Below are positions 11,221 through 20,756 of a DNA stretch of 23,339 bases, in pieces. The stretch comes from Echinostoma caproni (Eukaryota; Platyhelminthes; Trematoda; Plagiorchiida; Echinostomatidae), in contig UZAN01040813.1 in assembly GCA_900618425.1 (NCBI GenBank), positions 46,119 to 69,457 on the forward strand. The letters run 5' to 3'. Within the stretch, counting starts at the first letter, position 1. Every line of letters begins with the position of its first letter. Below the pieces are notes generated by a model that saw only the letters and a program-made list of their open reading frames with translations, searched no databases and had not been told where the DNA came from. A program made the translations under genes and the position numbers.

Positions 11221-14200
11221 AGACCCAGCGTGAGAATGTGTCCCCACTAACAACGAACCCTTATATGATCGTACAGGCACGATTATGAATCATTCGAAAA
11301 CAATTGTTCGTCTTCGGACTTGTATTCTAATGTTCATCAGTTCTTTTATTTTTTGTTGTAGCCGTTGATTCCGTGTGATTGAGTTCTCTGTGTTACACTA
11401 GGGTATCTGTTTTCTAAAAGTAAACCCGGTTTCTTGATACATATATGTTCATTTCGTCGTTGTTTTTGTCGTTTTATGTCGTTCGTAGTCGAACTCAGTG
11501 TTTTCCACTATCAGCTCCTGAACAATCAATATACACCGGTGAACATCATGCGCGTTTTTGTACTGATCGTCCGCAAATGGCTGCGGTACGTATGAACATG
11601 TCTGAAGACTGGTTCAATTGTGGCTCTCAAAGAGGGGAGATTTATAAGCCGACACGCATTTTAGGATGTTTGTGACGTGTTTTTCATGAATTCATAGGAG
11701 TTGAAGATCCGGCACATTTCTACTACACGGCTGTCAATCAAGGATGACGCGGAGGGTTAATTTGTTTTTCTTTATTCCTTCTTGAGATCACGTGTTTCGT
11801 CAGACGAAGAACCAGATCGGTAGGGGGATCGATGACTTGGAAGGATAACACATCTGTGCCTATCCCAATAAGCTACAAAGCTATGCTAGGTGTATTGAAA
11901 CAGAATGAACTATAGTCGTTTTCACTGAAGGCATTGTAAATCATCTTTGTTAGTGCTTGAGGCAGAAATGTCCATTCTAACAACGGATTTACCGTAAAAT
12001 AAGGGTATTTGTTAGCCAGCGGTTTATGCATAATCGCATCTCTTCCCGGCTAGTACAGTACCAAGTTTCGGCGATTAGTAATGTTGCAGTTACTTCAATG
12101 CACTGTAGCAGCTGTTTAAAGGAGTCAGTGTGGATAAAACCGATCAGAAAATTCGTTTCGGACGAGATTATGCCGCTGATTTCTCACCACGGACTCAATA
12201 GAAGAAGAAAGTCAATTGGAATTAAAATCCCGGACAGTAGACTATGCTGATTCTCCCGGCTCTTTCTATTGACTCTATTACTTACCCTGTCTTCAAATGG
12301 TGTCTCTCCATGCCTCATAATTATGCTCCTACGAACTTATTCGGCAACCGTTGGATTCCAGTCATCTATCCTATATATCCTTGACCGCTGGCTGCATTGT
12401 TTGACTGTTTTTATAAATTATGGCCTGGCATACGTGTGCTAGGGTTGGATTATTTTTGATCAGGAAACTCTGCCAGAAAACTCACTAAAACTAATTGAAA
12501 TGTAACGTGGAGGGGATGAGTAAATTTAACACGAAAACTCTAGACTACCTTGCCACCGATTATGTGCAGCTGCTCTCGTGGGACGCAGGCTTTTAGTCCA
12601 ATCCGATCAATATGACACATAGTGTTAAACTAAAATCACTAACTGTGCAAATCCAGGAATACCTAGTGGAGTCGGTTGTGTGAGGCGTCGGTAACATGTG
12701 TCCTATCCGGCTCAATCCATTCTCGTTCCACACAGTACCCAACCTCGGCTACCCAGCACTCGGATTAGCTGAATACCAAACCTACCACGACCACCATCAA
12801 TAACCAAAACCGATATGCATCTGTTTACCGGTTGGCACGGTGCTCAGGCTGTAGTGATGCACGTCTGGTGGCCCACGATGATATTGTCCTGCAATTTGAA
12901 CGTGTTTTAATGCTCCTCCAGTTGTTCACGATTTCAGCATTTTTTACCCTGCGTCATTCTTGGATAATGCGTTTTGTTTCTGTGTGGGGGATATCTGGGA
13001 TTTTCTTAACGCTAGAACGACAAGGGTGTCCACGGCCAAAAAGCGAATCACTTGTTTTGTTTTACATAACAATTCATCGAAATTTCTCACCTTTTGTTGG
13101 CGTTTTTTACAAGTTCAGTTCATATTTTACAGAAATCAATCACGCGGTCCACTTTATTTGGCCTACTACATCTTTTTGGGGGACACAACGAGCAACGGCT
13201 GTTTGTTACCTAATTGGGCTAACGACCGATTCTCAATTCTCTGATTTCATCGTCGGAATTTCCATGCATTACAAGTATATGAACAAAAACGTTTAGGTTA
13301 TTCCGTTACACTACTAATTACTCGATTACAAAGGAAGGAGCGTTTTCTTCGGCAAACACCAGAACGTCTTACCACCTATGTGAGCTGGTTTCTGTGGCGT
13401 TTTAAGTCCATTCCTTTGTGTATCCGTTCGCCGTTTGAGGCAACAACGTAGATCACCCTAAATTTCTTCTTTAATCTTGAGTACTGATACTTACTGTCTA
13501 TCTACAAATCGAATAGGCAGCCACTAATTTGCCAAATGTGTGTTGAATACAAAACACGCACTGTAAAACCATGTCGACTCGGACTCAACAATACTATTTC
13601 GTGTACCGTTCATTGAATAATTGACATTTCCGAATAAATCACTCTCGTCTCAAGTAGCGTACAGTCGGTTTACATGAATTTCTCCATTCAGTCTGACGTT
13701 TCTGCATCATCTATCAATGCGATGGTCACCTATAAGGAATGAATATGCTAATCCGTGTCTATTTGCACCGCAACCCTTTGATTGGTTTTTCCTTATCGGC
13801 TAAAAAATGAGTTTAGTGCACATGAACATCGATGGACAATTGAATCAAATTTACACCGGTCACACTTATTCCTAGATGCATCTGCTGCAGTGGGACACTG
13901 GTTGTCATCGTCATCGAAACTATCCATTGTTCGTTTATGCCGCTACGATTGAGGCAAATCAACTCGTTCTTCGTCATTGGCTCCTTTGCATCAGCACGCG
14001 TGATATACAGTTCATGACAGCATCAGAGTTGCCGCAGTTATAGCGAGATGTGTTCAGGCCATCTTCTCAATCTGCTTTCTGTTCATCGTCACGATTTTCT
14101 TTTTGACTTGTATGTGCACTAGAGCTAATCTCAGTGGACACTGTCCACGCCCTTCTTGTTGTTAGTAAAATGACACTAACAGAATCCAGTGAAGCTTAGG

Positions 14201-14379
14201 ATGATACCTGTCCATTCAACGCTAACACTCAAAACTCTCTTGTTATGCAAACATTTCGTCAAGCATAGTAGTAAAATTTGACCATGGCAATGTATGACTT
14301 TTTGGGGTTATATTATCGCAGCCCATGCTTGTTAGATTGTGCGTGCATCATCAATTTCAATTGTTGGTATCTTTTTCAG
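11221..14379. other. Unassigned sequence upstream of the ankyrin gene
   Basis: No exon could be supported. The longest frame is + 12832-13296 (154 codons), hydrophobic and without recognisable motif. A short stretch near 13860-14030 has an open frame beginning with ATG just after a TTCCTAG and ending at a TAG about 56 codons later. It has no recognisable domain and I do not connect it to the gene downstream. The region contains one GAAAC-type motif at 11794-11815. Confidence 0.5.
11794..11815 (-). other. GAAAC motif beside a short inverted repeat (possible ribozyme-like relic)
   Basis: On the minus strand the sequence reads CTGGTTC, then TTCGTC-T-GACGAA (an inverted repeat around one base), running straight into GAAAC. 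The layout resembles the CTGANGA, stem II, GAAAC order of hammerhead ribozymes, but the first box is far from consensus, so no catalysis is expected. AATAAAG follows about 20 bases later on the same strand. Compare 16850-16880 and 22861-22880. Confidence 0.25.
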
Positions 14380-14390
14380 CTCTTACTCTA
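14371..14390 (+). other. 3' splice acceptor just upstream of the start codon
   Basis: CTTTTTCAG ends at 14379 and the ATG of the ankyrin gene is at 14390, leaving an 11-base leader (14380 to the A of the ATG). This could receive a 5' untranslated exon by ordinary splicing. Flatworms also trans-splice a spliced leader to acceptors close to start codons, and this arrangement fits that as well. The sequence cannot distinguish the two. Confidence 0.5.
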
Positions 14391-14682
14391 TGTCTGATTC
14401 ACGCTCGTCTAAATCGGTAAAATCCATTCGGACCACTCATTCTGACTGGACCACTGAGGAATATCGATCAATGGCGATCAAACTGGCCAGCTCAGGTGAT
14501 GTGTCACGGTTGGATGCACTGGTAAATTTGTGGGCAGCGGACCAGTGCCCTGATGCGAGATCGTCTAAACGAGATCCGAAAAGTAGTTTGACCGCAAAAC
14601 GCCTGTTGGCCTCGGTACGGGACAGGAAAGGACGTACGCTACTTCATTTAGCCGCCCGGTTTGTCCATCCGGATATGATAGT
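14380..14682 (+). CDS. Ankyrin-repeat protein, exon 1 (first coding exon)
   Basis: The product carries ankyrin repeats, a protein-binding fold; its partners are unknown. The exon starts after the acceptor TTTTTCAG at 14377-14379. The ATG at 14390 opens a frame giving 97 codons plus two bases. After a Ser-rich start, a helical segment (EEYRSMAIKLASSGDVSRL, about residues 23-41) resembles a first, degenerate ankyrin repeat. The exon ends in DRKGRTLLHLAARFVHPDMIV, the first half of a canonical repeat (G-x-T-L-L-H-L-A-A). I chose the donor GT|GTATGT at 14683. Splicing to 17321 then completes a Val codon and gives exactly 33 residues between the LH pairs of neighbouring repeats. The GTAAAC at 14711 is an alternative donor but leaves the wrong phase and breaks the repeat spacing. 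I cannot exclude an additional 5' exon. Confidence 0.82.
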
Positions 14683-15225
14683 GTATGTCACAAAATGCTT
14701 CTCATCTCTGGTAAACATCTGCCCACGGGACGATGAGTCATCTGTTAACCGTTATCTAACCTTGTTTACCAAGCGTTGTTTTCCTTGAAAACCTTACCCC
14801 ATCTAATAAAAGTGAATCTCCCCGGGGCATTTAGAATTTTTCTTTTCACCCTATTATTTACGTTTTCGGAAAATTGATTTCTACTCGAAGTGCTCTCCTT
14901 TTTCTCTTCGTCAATGTGTGTGTGCATGTGTTACATAAAATAAAACTCAAAATTACTTAGGTTGTGTTTCAGCCCAAAGTGTAGTCCAACTTTGAGCTTC
15001 GTTTTCCTTGTATCAATCCCCAATCAAACAACAACAGTGCGTCATCTAGCTTAATTTGCTAAACTAACTGTCCAAGTCTCACATTCCCATCTTGATTTGA
15101 GCTTACGTCATTTGCTCAATCAATTACCTCGAATATGAGCGGGCTTTAGTTCAAAATTGGTTTTTACACAAATGAATGAATTAGTCAATCGATAATTGCA
15201 AACGACCAATTTCCGTTCTTTTTAG

Positions 15226-15466
15226 TTTCTCGTACAACAAGCTTTGTTTAGTTCATGAGTACAATGCCATCCTCTATCCCAACGGCATGTTTATACTTGT
15301 GCACCCAAAGGATACCCAAGGTTGCCTGTTCGGACTCGAATGGAACTTGTTGAATCTGGCCCGTTGGCGGATTCCCCAATCATCAAATCGGTTGTGTTCT
15401 GACACATCCCCACTGGGTCTCAAAATGTCCCAGTTTAAGATCCAACTACTGTTTAACAATGATTAA
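15226..15466 (+). other. Protein-like open segment in intron 1, unassigned
   Basis: After a TTCTTTTTAG acceptor-like site, a frame of 79 codons runs to a TAA at 15464-15466. Its translation includes YPNGMFILVHPKDTQG and WNLLNLARWRIP and looks protein-like. A second + frame over about 15260-15410 also looks protein-like, and the minus strand has a 61-codon frame, so the frame is not settled. It could be an alternative terminal exon, an old transposon fragment or chance. I recognise no family. Confidence 0.2.
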
Positions 15467-16699
15467 TAGTCGACGATGTTGCTCCGCAATCAGCATGCAT
15501 AACGCTCCCAAAATTTTGTGTATGTTTTTCCCAAACCAAAAATATGACAACGAGTGAGACTTGTAATTTTACAACCAAGGCAAGAAAAAGACAAATCGAG
15601 AAGTGTAATGGAAAGGTAGTCAGTTACAAACCAAGACACTCATTCCGAACATACTGAGGCTTTCGGTGGTCCCTTCTTGAACATCATTTATACCTTCATG
15701 TATTCAATAAAAGAGATAAGAAGAGCAAATAGGTATATTTCTGTGTATAAAGTTTATCTATGATTAACTTCAGTAGTTTAACTCATATCTAAATAATGTA
15801 TATTATTTTGAAAATGCAATGTTAATCGGGCGTTCTCTAGGTTATTTTATTCTGGGAAACGAAATGCACCCGATCGGATGAGATGAATCGAAATAAAAGC
15901 CCATGCATATGAATGTATCGGCTAATTGATTTTCCGATGCGGAATATCTGTCACGATGTATGCATTCAGGTGCTAAATTTTCACAATTAACTGTACGTAT
16001 CAGATCAAATACAGTGCCATCCGATGGAGTAGTATGTAGTTGCCTAGGCATCCAATCAACTAACTTGTGTCCTTCATAAGATGTTCGAATTTGTACTTAT
16101 CGGCAGTCTGGTTGCGGTTGGAAATTTGAACACGAGAGTGCTCAGTGGTTGACCTCAGTGTTCTAGGGTGGCCAGCTCCGAAAGCACATATTTTACCGTT
16201 TGAACGTCTGTTTTTTTGGTTTAAGCTCAAACGAGGTTATTTGTCACATGGGTGCAAAAAACTTAACCAGTTGGTCATGCAGCTACCACAACACGCCCGA
16301 TAAGTATGGGAGGTGTTTTTGGAGGTTAACGTCTGCACACTATCAGTGATACTCAATAAGTCTGAAACAGCATCAATCATTTTTGGAGGGTATATGTTGG
16401 GATCAAGTGTTCACCAAGAAACTGCACGTTTCAGTGCTGTGCTGCGGTGGTCACATATGCTTGCAAACGGGAACTTCTATTGAAATTTCTCTTCAGTGTC
16501 TTTTGTTCTCGTTGTATAGCACTACAATAGTTTGTGAATGTTCTTGTTATCTTATTCCATTGAAAGTGATCGATGGTACATTGAGCGAAAACGTTTCCAC
16601 TGTTTCACTTAAACGACTGACAGTATTCTCATGCTCACGATTGTGTCGGAAATTCAATCCACCCAGGTATCTCGAGCTATCCGTTGGAAATTGTGATCG

Positions 16700-17100
16700 T
16701 CATACATAGATAAGCCGTTGTTAGACAGGCGCACCGAGAATGTGCTCCAACGCGAGGGAGGGGGTAGTGCCTATGACAAAACAAATAAAAATTGGATAAA
16801 CTCAATTCCATTGCGCCTGTTCGCCGAGCTTGATAATTTGTTTGCAAACGTTTCACCACCAGCCGAGGTGACATCATCAGTGCTTGTGAATTGGCCACCC
16901 CAAACTCAATTCCTTTGACTCACCGTGTTCCACACTGATCTCGTGACCGGTCCGCTGTAACTGCTTACTCGCCAATTGCTCGAGAACGAATGTAGTGATC
17001 GCATAGTTCGCGTTGCAGTATCTGTGCCGCATAGGATACCACGTTCATACTGCCGCCGATTGACAATTTGATTGTTCGTGCGCGTGCATTTCAAATGATG
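16700..17100 (-). repeat. Probable dispersed-repeat block containing a hammerhead-like motif
   Basis: The block around 16718-16930 has a sequence style I associate with repeated retroelement ends in trematodes: a G-rich patch (GGGAGGGGGT), a palindrome GTTTGCAAAC at 16840-16849 and the CTGATGA to GAAAC motif on the minus strand. Edges are guesses. I could not confirm repetition because no second full copy lies in the window. Confidence 0.35.
16850..16880 (-). ncRNA. Hammerhead-ribozyme-like core
   Basis: Minus strand: CTGATGA (16874-16880), a foldable element, then GAAAC (16850-16854). Between them CACC (16867-16870) pairs with GGTG (16857-16860) around a six-base loop, with two possible G-U pairs extending the stem. 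This is the conserved order of a hammerhead core with stem II, and Penelope-like elements are known to carry such motifs. Against it: one unpaired U follows CTGATGA, and I could not find a clear stem I or a cleavage triplet closing stem III. It is more likely a relic or a look-alike than an active ribozyme. Confidence 0.3.
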
Positions 17101-17320
17101 TAATCAGGATCAGCTGAATTTAAGTTCATCGAACACCTAAGCTAATTTTTACACACGTGAAATTTTCATGGCATTTTACTTCGTGATTGATTGACACCTG
17201 TGCAAGTTTAGTTTGTTGCGTCTCAACGTATCCAGCTAATTGATACACAGTAAATGTCAGTTTCTAGTTGTCGCTCTGTTTACCGATTGTTTGACCACTT
17301 TCACATGTCTCTTTGAACAG

Positions 17321-17490
17321 TCACCTCATTGATTACGGGTGTCCTGTGAACGTTGTCGATCGCCGGGGAAACATTCCGCTTCATCTACTTCTTCGCAAAC
17401 TTGTCAAAGAAACCAAACGAGATGCTACCGGAAGGAGACGTGGTCGTAAACGGAAAGGAACCCTATGTCCAGTTATGAACTATGTGGAAT
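17321..17490 (+). CDS. Ankyrin-repeat protein, exon 2
   Basis: Starts after the acceptor TTTGAACAG; its first base completes the Val codon split by intron 1. It encodes HLIDYGCPVNVVDRRGNIPL, the second half of one ankyrin repeat (LxxxGxxVNxxDxxGxxPLH) and the start of the next (LHLLLRKLVKE). The repeat then gives way to a strongly basic stretch (TGRRRGRKRKG) that looks like a nuclear localisation signal or a nucleic-acid-binding loop inserted within the repeat. The donor is GTAAGT at 17491, leaving one base (T) of a codon. The TTG at 17313 is upstream of the acceptor and is not a start. Confidence 0.85.
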
Positions 17491-17624
17491 GTAAGTCTGC
17501 CTCTATCCTATGGCCCTTCCGGCCTGTGAAAGTCTCGTCACCTTGACTGAGAGTGAAATCATACGGCTTGGATGCATCGATTGTCTTGATTCTAGTCATT
17601 CCATGCCCATTTGTCCAATTCCAG
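17491..17624 (+). other. Intron 2 of the ankyrin gene (short)
   Basis: 134 bases, GTAAGT to TTCCAG, much shorter than the other introns. The exon 2 frame meets a stop soon after the donor, so this sequence is not coding in that frame, although the frame of exon 3 is open through it. Confidence 0.5.
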
Positions 17625-17797
17625 TAGTCTGGTCATGGAACCGACCGGAAACCATCGACAGCCGTATCGATTCACAAACGAATACCTGTCTCAAATCACG
17701 AGATATCAACATTGAGTTGTTGTCCGTCCCCATCACTGGAAACACTAAACCTTGTTTGTTCCTCATACACAACAGCTTTCTCATTGGCGCACAAAAG
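17625..17797 (+). CDS. Ankyrin-repeat protein, exon 3 (predicted)
   Basis: Lies between the acceptor GTCCAATTCCAG and the donor AAAAG|GTATTT. Its two leading bases complete the codon left by exon 2, making Leu, and it ends in phase 0, matching exon 4. The 57 full codons stay open with a protein-like composition (VWSWNRPETIDSR, then DINIELLSVPITGN). I see no ankyrin consensus; with exon 4 it would form a long insertion between the basic stretch and the next repeat. Support is open frame, splice sites and phase only. Direct splicing of exon 2 to exon 5 would also keep phase, so exons 3 and 4 may be optional or wrong. Confidence 0.5.
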
Positions 17798-17976
17798 GTA
17801 TTTCCTGTAAACTTTCTTCATCACAAATCAAATATACTAAGGTATGATGGCATGACGATAGCTGATTACTACTGTAACTACTTTAACTAGGATTGCGATG
17901 TGCACCTCCTCATCTCCCTCGATCCGAAAGGTTTATGCAGCATGTTTGAAACCTGACATTTGGACTTGACCCAACC

Positions 17977-18215
17977 AGTCAGCTGATCGGTGGCGTTTCG
18001 CACAGAATTTTGAATGATGGACAGGCTAACCGGACTGGAGCAAATCTCATTCACGTACGAATAATACTTGCGCTTACGCACCTATAGGTGAACAGGTCCA
18101 TGCCAGTTTGACTCACGCATTCCATTCACTGACCGACCAAAGTGTCGAACAGATGTGAGCATTAGGGAGCACGTGTTTGTGAATTCGTCTTATCAGCTGT
18201 ATTCGTGACTGGTTC
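17977..18215 (+). repeat. Diverged dispersed repeat, copy 1 (plus orientation)
   Basis: Begins with CAGCTGATCGGTGGCGT. The minus strand from 18714 begins with CAGCTGATTGGTAGCGT and continues with scattered further identities, including a shared TGTGTTT-like to GAATTC block near the far end. The similarity is imperfect, so the two are old copies of one family. I cannot name the family. Confidence 0.55.
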
Positions 18216-18267
18216 ATTGTGTTTGGTCGTGGCAATCAGAATTCAAACAAGACAAAAACGTTTGAAT

Positions 18268-18345
18268 CCAGGTAACCGTGGGTCGCGGTTCCTTTCGGGG
18301 AGTTTGAGATCAAAGGGAAGCAGTGGTCAACGCCTCGGCCACGGT
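18268..18345 (-). repeat. tRNA-derived repeat candidate (SINE-like)
   Basis: Minus strand: GTGGCCGAGGCGTTGACCAC matches the A-box region of Leu/Ser-type tRNAs (TGGCCGAG). About 65 bases on, GGATTCAAAC is a weak B box (GGTTCRANNC). The spacing suits a class II tRNA with a variable arm. No full cloverleaf is intact, so this is a tRNA-derived relic or SINE head and not a working tRNA gene. It lies beside copy 2 of the dispersed repeat, on the same strand. Confidence 0.4.
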
Positions 18346-18464
18346 GACTCAGGCGGTCACGGAAATTCGTGAACTGTCATTCTCAAGATGAGCATTACCC
18401 CAAGCGCGCAAACGTCAGAGCGGTAAGAGGCTGTTAGTGTGAGTGTCACCACGTTATGTCAAGC

Positions 18465-18716
18465 CTTTCTTTCTTATTTGATAATTGATATGACCAAACC
18501 GCGATGAATTCGAAAACACAGCTCACAGAACGGATTGGCGCGCACATGCTCTGTCTGATGGGTCGGACTACCCGAAGGGTCAAGTAGCGGATCACAGAAG
18601 TGACGACATGAATGAGCTCGAGTACTATTACTATGTAAACGCTGTTGGTCCCACTTGTCTTGAACTGTTTGCCACACAATCAACCGTGTGCAGTACGCTA
18701 CCAATCAGCTGATTTG
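18465..18716 (-). repeat. Diverged dispersed repeat, copy 2 (minus orientation)
   Basis: Partner of 17977-18215 in inverted orientation, about 250 bases apart. Minus-strand frames of 76-77 codons cross it, but I recognise no domain in them. The minus-strand continuation toward 18240 contains the tRNA-like sequence, so the two may form one composite element. Confidence 0.55.
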
Positions 18717-19532
18717 CGGGGTTAACTTCTGGTCAGAATTTGGCAATACACTGTAGAATAGATGGGAACGTTTGGACACTTAGTCCCTAAAAGTAGACGA
18801 AGCGGTCCATACAACGACAGGGATTCGTTCTGTGCATACCAGTTTAAGGCCGGTTTGTTTTTCGTGGAAGATCGATTTTATATTGTTACTATTCGGTCTG
18901 CCTTATTCAATGGTTCGGAAATGGGGCTGTTGTTTGTAGGATATTCTTAAAGACTGAATATCTGAATATGTTGATTTATTCGCATAATAGAACAAGTCTG
19001 ATGATACAACCTAGTCAGCAATCCTGAGCTTAGATGTGCAGTACGTAGGCTCGAACACTGACACGGAATTGCGACGGTTCGCTTGTTATCATTTGTTAGT
19101 TTTATCCTGCCTCGGCGATCTAAAGACGAAAATGGTAGTCATTTATTTAATATTTAACAAATCGCCGGTCTGAAACAGGACGTGGGGTGTACCAACAATA
19201 CACAAAGAAAAAGGAAACTTTTTTAAGCACTTGTAAGGGAAACGGAACTCAACGTTCCCGTATTCTGCCAGTTTTGTGGTTTTGAACATTCAATCATTCA
19301 GTCCAGATACCGCTTTAATTCGATCCATATGGGATGAATATTCAGCTGCTACACAATCACCATTATGTAGTGGAAATGACAAGGTAGCAACAAAAAGCAT
19401 GTCGATACACTGCACACAAAACAAACAATTAAGCAAAATCAGTAACGTTTTAGTTTAAGACTTTCAAAGGCAAAACCAGCGTTAATAAGAAATCGTGAGA
19501 GGTACGGTATTACTGAAGATATGTATGTTGTG

Positions 19533-19592
19533 GTGCATGTTGTATATATATTTATTTATGTATATGTATGCTTACGTATATTTATATTCGGA
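19533..19592. repeat. AT-rich TATA/TTTA low-complexity patch
   Basis: Contains GTATATATATTTATTTATG followed by alternating TATATGTATG-like sequence. Slippage-prone low complexity, no gene. Confidence 0.7.
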
Positions 19593-20124
19593 GCGAGTGA
19601 TATATGTAGAAGCATCCTGTCAGAAGGCTTCCGGCAGGCCTTAAAATAATGTGAATTTATAAACTACACAATATATTCGCGAAATAATATACTAGTGTAT
19701 CACATACGTGTTTGATGGATATACGCATGAGTTTGCAGTTTTTGATAAAAAGACCGGAAAAAACAATTGGGCATGTACGAATACAGTGGGGAAAGATACC
19801 ACAGAAGACAAAACGTTTTCTTACTTAGGTTGTGGTAAATAGCACCTTGACGCAAACAACAAGTTTCTTCACTTTGTGAAATGTCTCGGTGACATAAAGA
19901 GACCAAGGAAGATTGCGGGCATTAGTGACTCTGAGGTATTTGCCGGTGCATTCTGTGGAAACTTGGTCTTCATTGATAATGACATGCTGGCAAGAGTTCC
20001 TCGTATTAGTCACATACTATCACACTACTTGGATTAAGAGCTTGATTTGACAGACTAATTAGTTTAACGTACAAGGTGGTGGGTTTTTCTAGGCAGCGAT
20101 TCACCAGAGCCGGTGTTCAGTCAA

Positions 20125-20499
20125 TCAGATCATACATTTTTTGAACAGAGCTCCCACATCCGGAGTGCTCAATACACCCCATGGCCCGATGGAACCAATG
20201 GTAAATCTATGTAAATCTAGCAGTCCATGAGGTGTTACATGCATCTCATCATGAGTGACTCGGTTTAGAGTTTTCCAATACACCTGGACGAGCTGTCTAC
20301 GAGTGGCTCGGAATTTGACCTCTCGTACTCTCATTTCAGCGAAAATATTGGTCAAGACTTCTCCACCAGAAGTTATAAGTTCGGGAGCAATTCGTGAGGT
20401 GTGAGGCGCACTTGCCGAAACACCCATCTCAAACCGTACCCAGGTATTTTCTGTGTTGATGTAAGCGCGTGAAATCGGACTGAAAATTAGGCTCTTCAT
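20125..20499 (-). other. Unassigned minus-strand open frame in intron 3
   Basis: A 124-codon frame with a balanced, protein-like composition, including VREVKFRATRRQLVQVYW and a His-rich stretch. No family recognised, no poly-A signal or splice sites assessed. It could be a fragment of a transposon gene, an antisense exon or chance. Confidence 0.2.
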
Positions 20500-20617
20500 A
20501 CCTCATCCGAAACTTTCCGTTCCAACTCTTTTGTTGCTAACTCCTGGCAGTCGAAGATTTCATGTATGTTTTGGAATAAATAATCATTCGTCTGTTATCA
20601 CCTCAATATTTTTACAG

Positions 20618-20756
20618 GTAAACTACGGATCCAACGGTAGTAGCAGGGCTAGTCGTGTGATTTCCAAAGATGTTCCGACTGTGTATCTCTACCCTGAAAT
20701 GCAGATTCCAACGCTTAACCCTAATCATTCAAATTTAGTGATAAACAACTGTGCCG
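20618..20756 (+). CDS. Ankyrin-repeat protein, exon 4 (predicted)
   Basis: Follows a good polypyrimidine acceptor (CAATATTTTTACAG) and starts in phase 0, as exon 3 requires. It encodes 46 full codons, including VISKDVPTVYLYPEMQIP and NSNLVINN-like sequence, and ends one base into a codon at the donor G|GTACGA. That base joins GT of exon 5 to make Gly, giving CAGCRLIKRVL, which fits the first helix pair of an ankyrin repeat better than the direct exon 2 to exon 5 junction. Without that donor the frame would continue to a TAA at 20845. No domain is recognised within the exon itself. Confidence 0.5.

Larger units (their letters stand above)
14683..17320 (+). other. Intron 1 of the ankyrin gene
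   Basis: Starts GTATGT and ends TTTGAACAG, 2638 bases. It contains a protein-like open segment (15226-15466), a minus-strand frame (15842-16051) without recognised domain, and a retroelement-like block with a hammerhead-like core (16850-16880). Confidence 0.75.
17798..20617 (+). other. Intron 3 of the ankyrin gene
   Basis: 2820 bases from GTATTT to TATTTTTACAG. It contains a diverged inverted repeat pair (17977-18215 and 18465-18716), a tRNA-like sequence on the minus strand (about 18268-18345), an AT-rich patch (19533-19592) and an unassigned minus-strand frame (20125-20499). Confidence 0.55.

Noticed and set aside
10233..11288. Long frames across the N run on both strands
   Set aside because: They exist only because N codons contain no stops.
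12832..13296. 154-codon + strand open frame with hydrophobic stretches
   Set aside because: T-rich sequence gives apparent membrane segments; a second frame (12960-13244) is also open; no family recognised.
13860..14160. ATG-led 56-codon frame and an overlapping hydrophobic frame as an upstream exon of the ankyrin gene
   Set aside because: No domain, no donor that joins in phase to 14380, and the ankyrin protein already has a plausible start at 14390.
14711..14788. GTAAAC donor at 14711 as the end of exon 1, or read-through to the stop at 14788
   Set aside because: The donor leaves phase 0, incompatible with exon 2, and would put 10 extra residues in the ankyrin repeat. The upstream GTATGT donor at 14683 restores both phase and repeat length.
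17313..17315. TTG as a start codon for the exon 2 frame
   Set aside because: It lies upstream of the splice acceptor, in intron sequence.
18446..18704. Two minus-strand frames of 76-77 codons
   Set aside because: They overlap in different frames inside a dispersed repeat copy and show no recognised domain.
20531..20617. Coding sequence upstream of the exon 4 acceptor in the same frame
   Set aside because: A clear polypyrimidine tract and CAG acceptor end at 20617; the upstream part is intronic.
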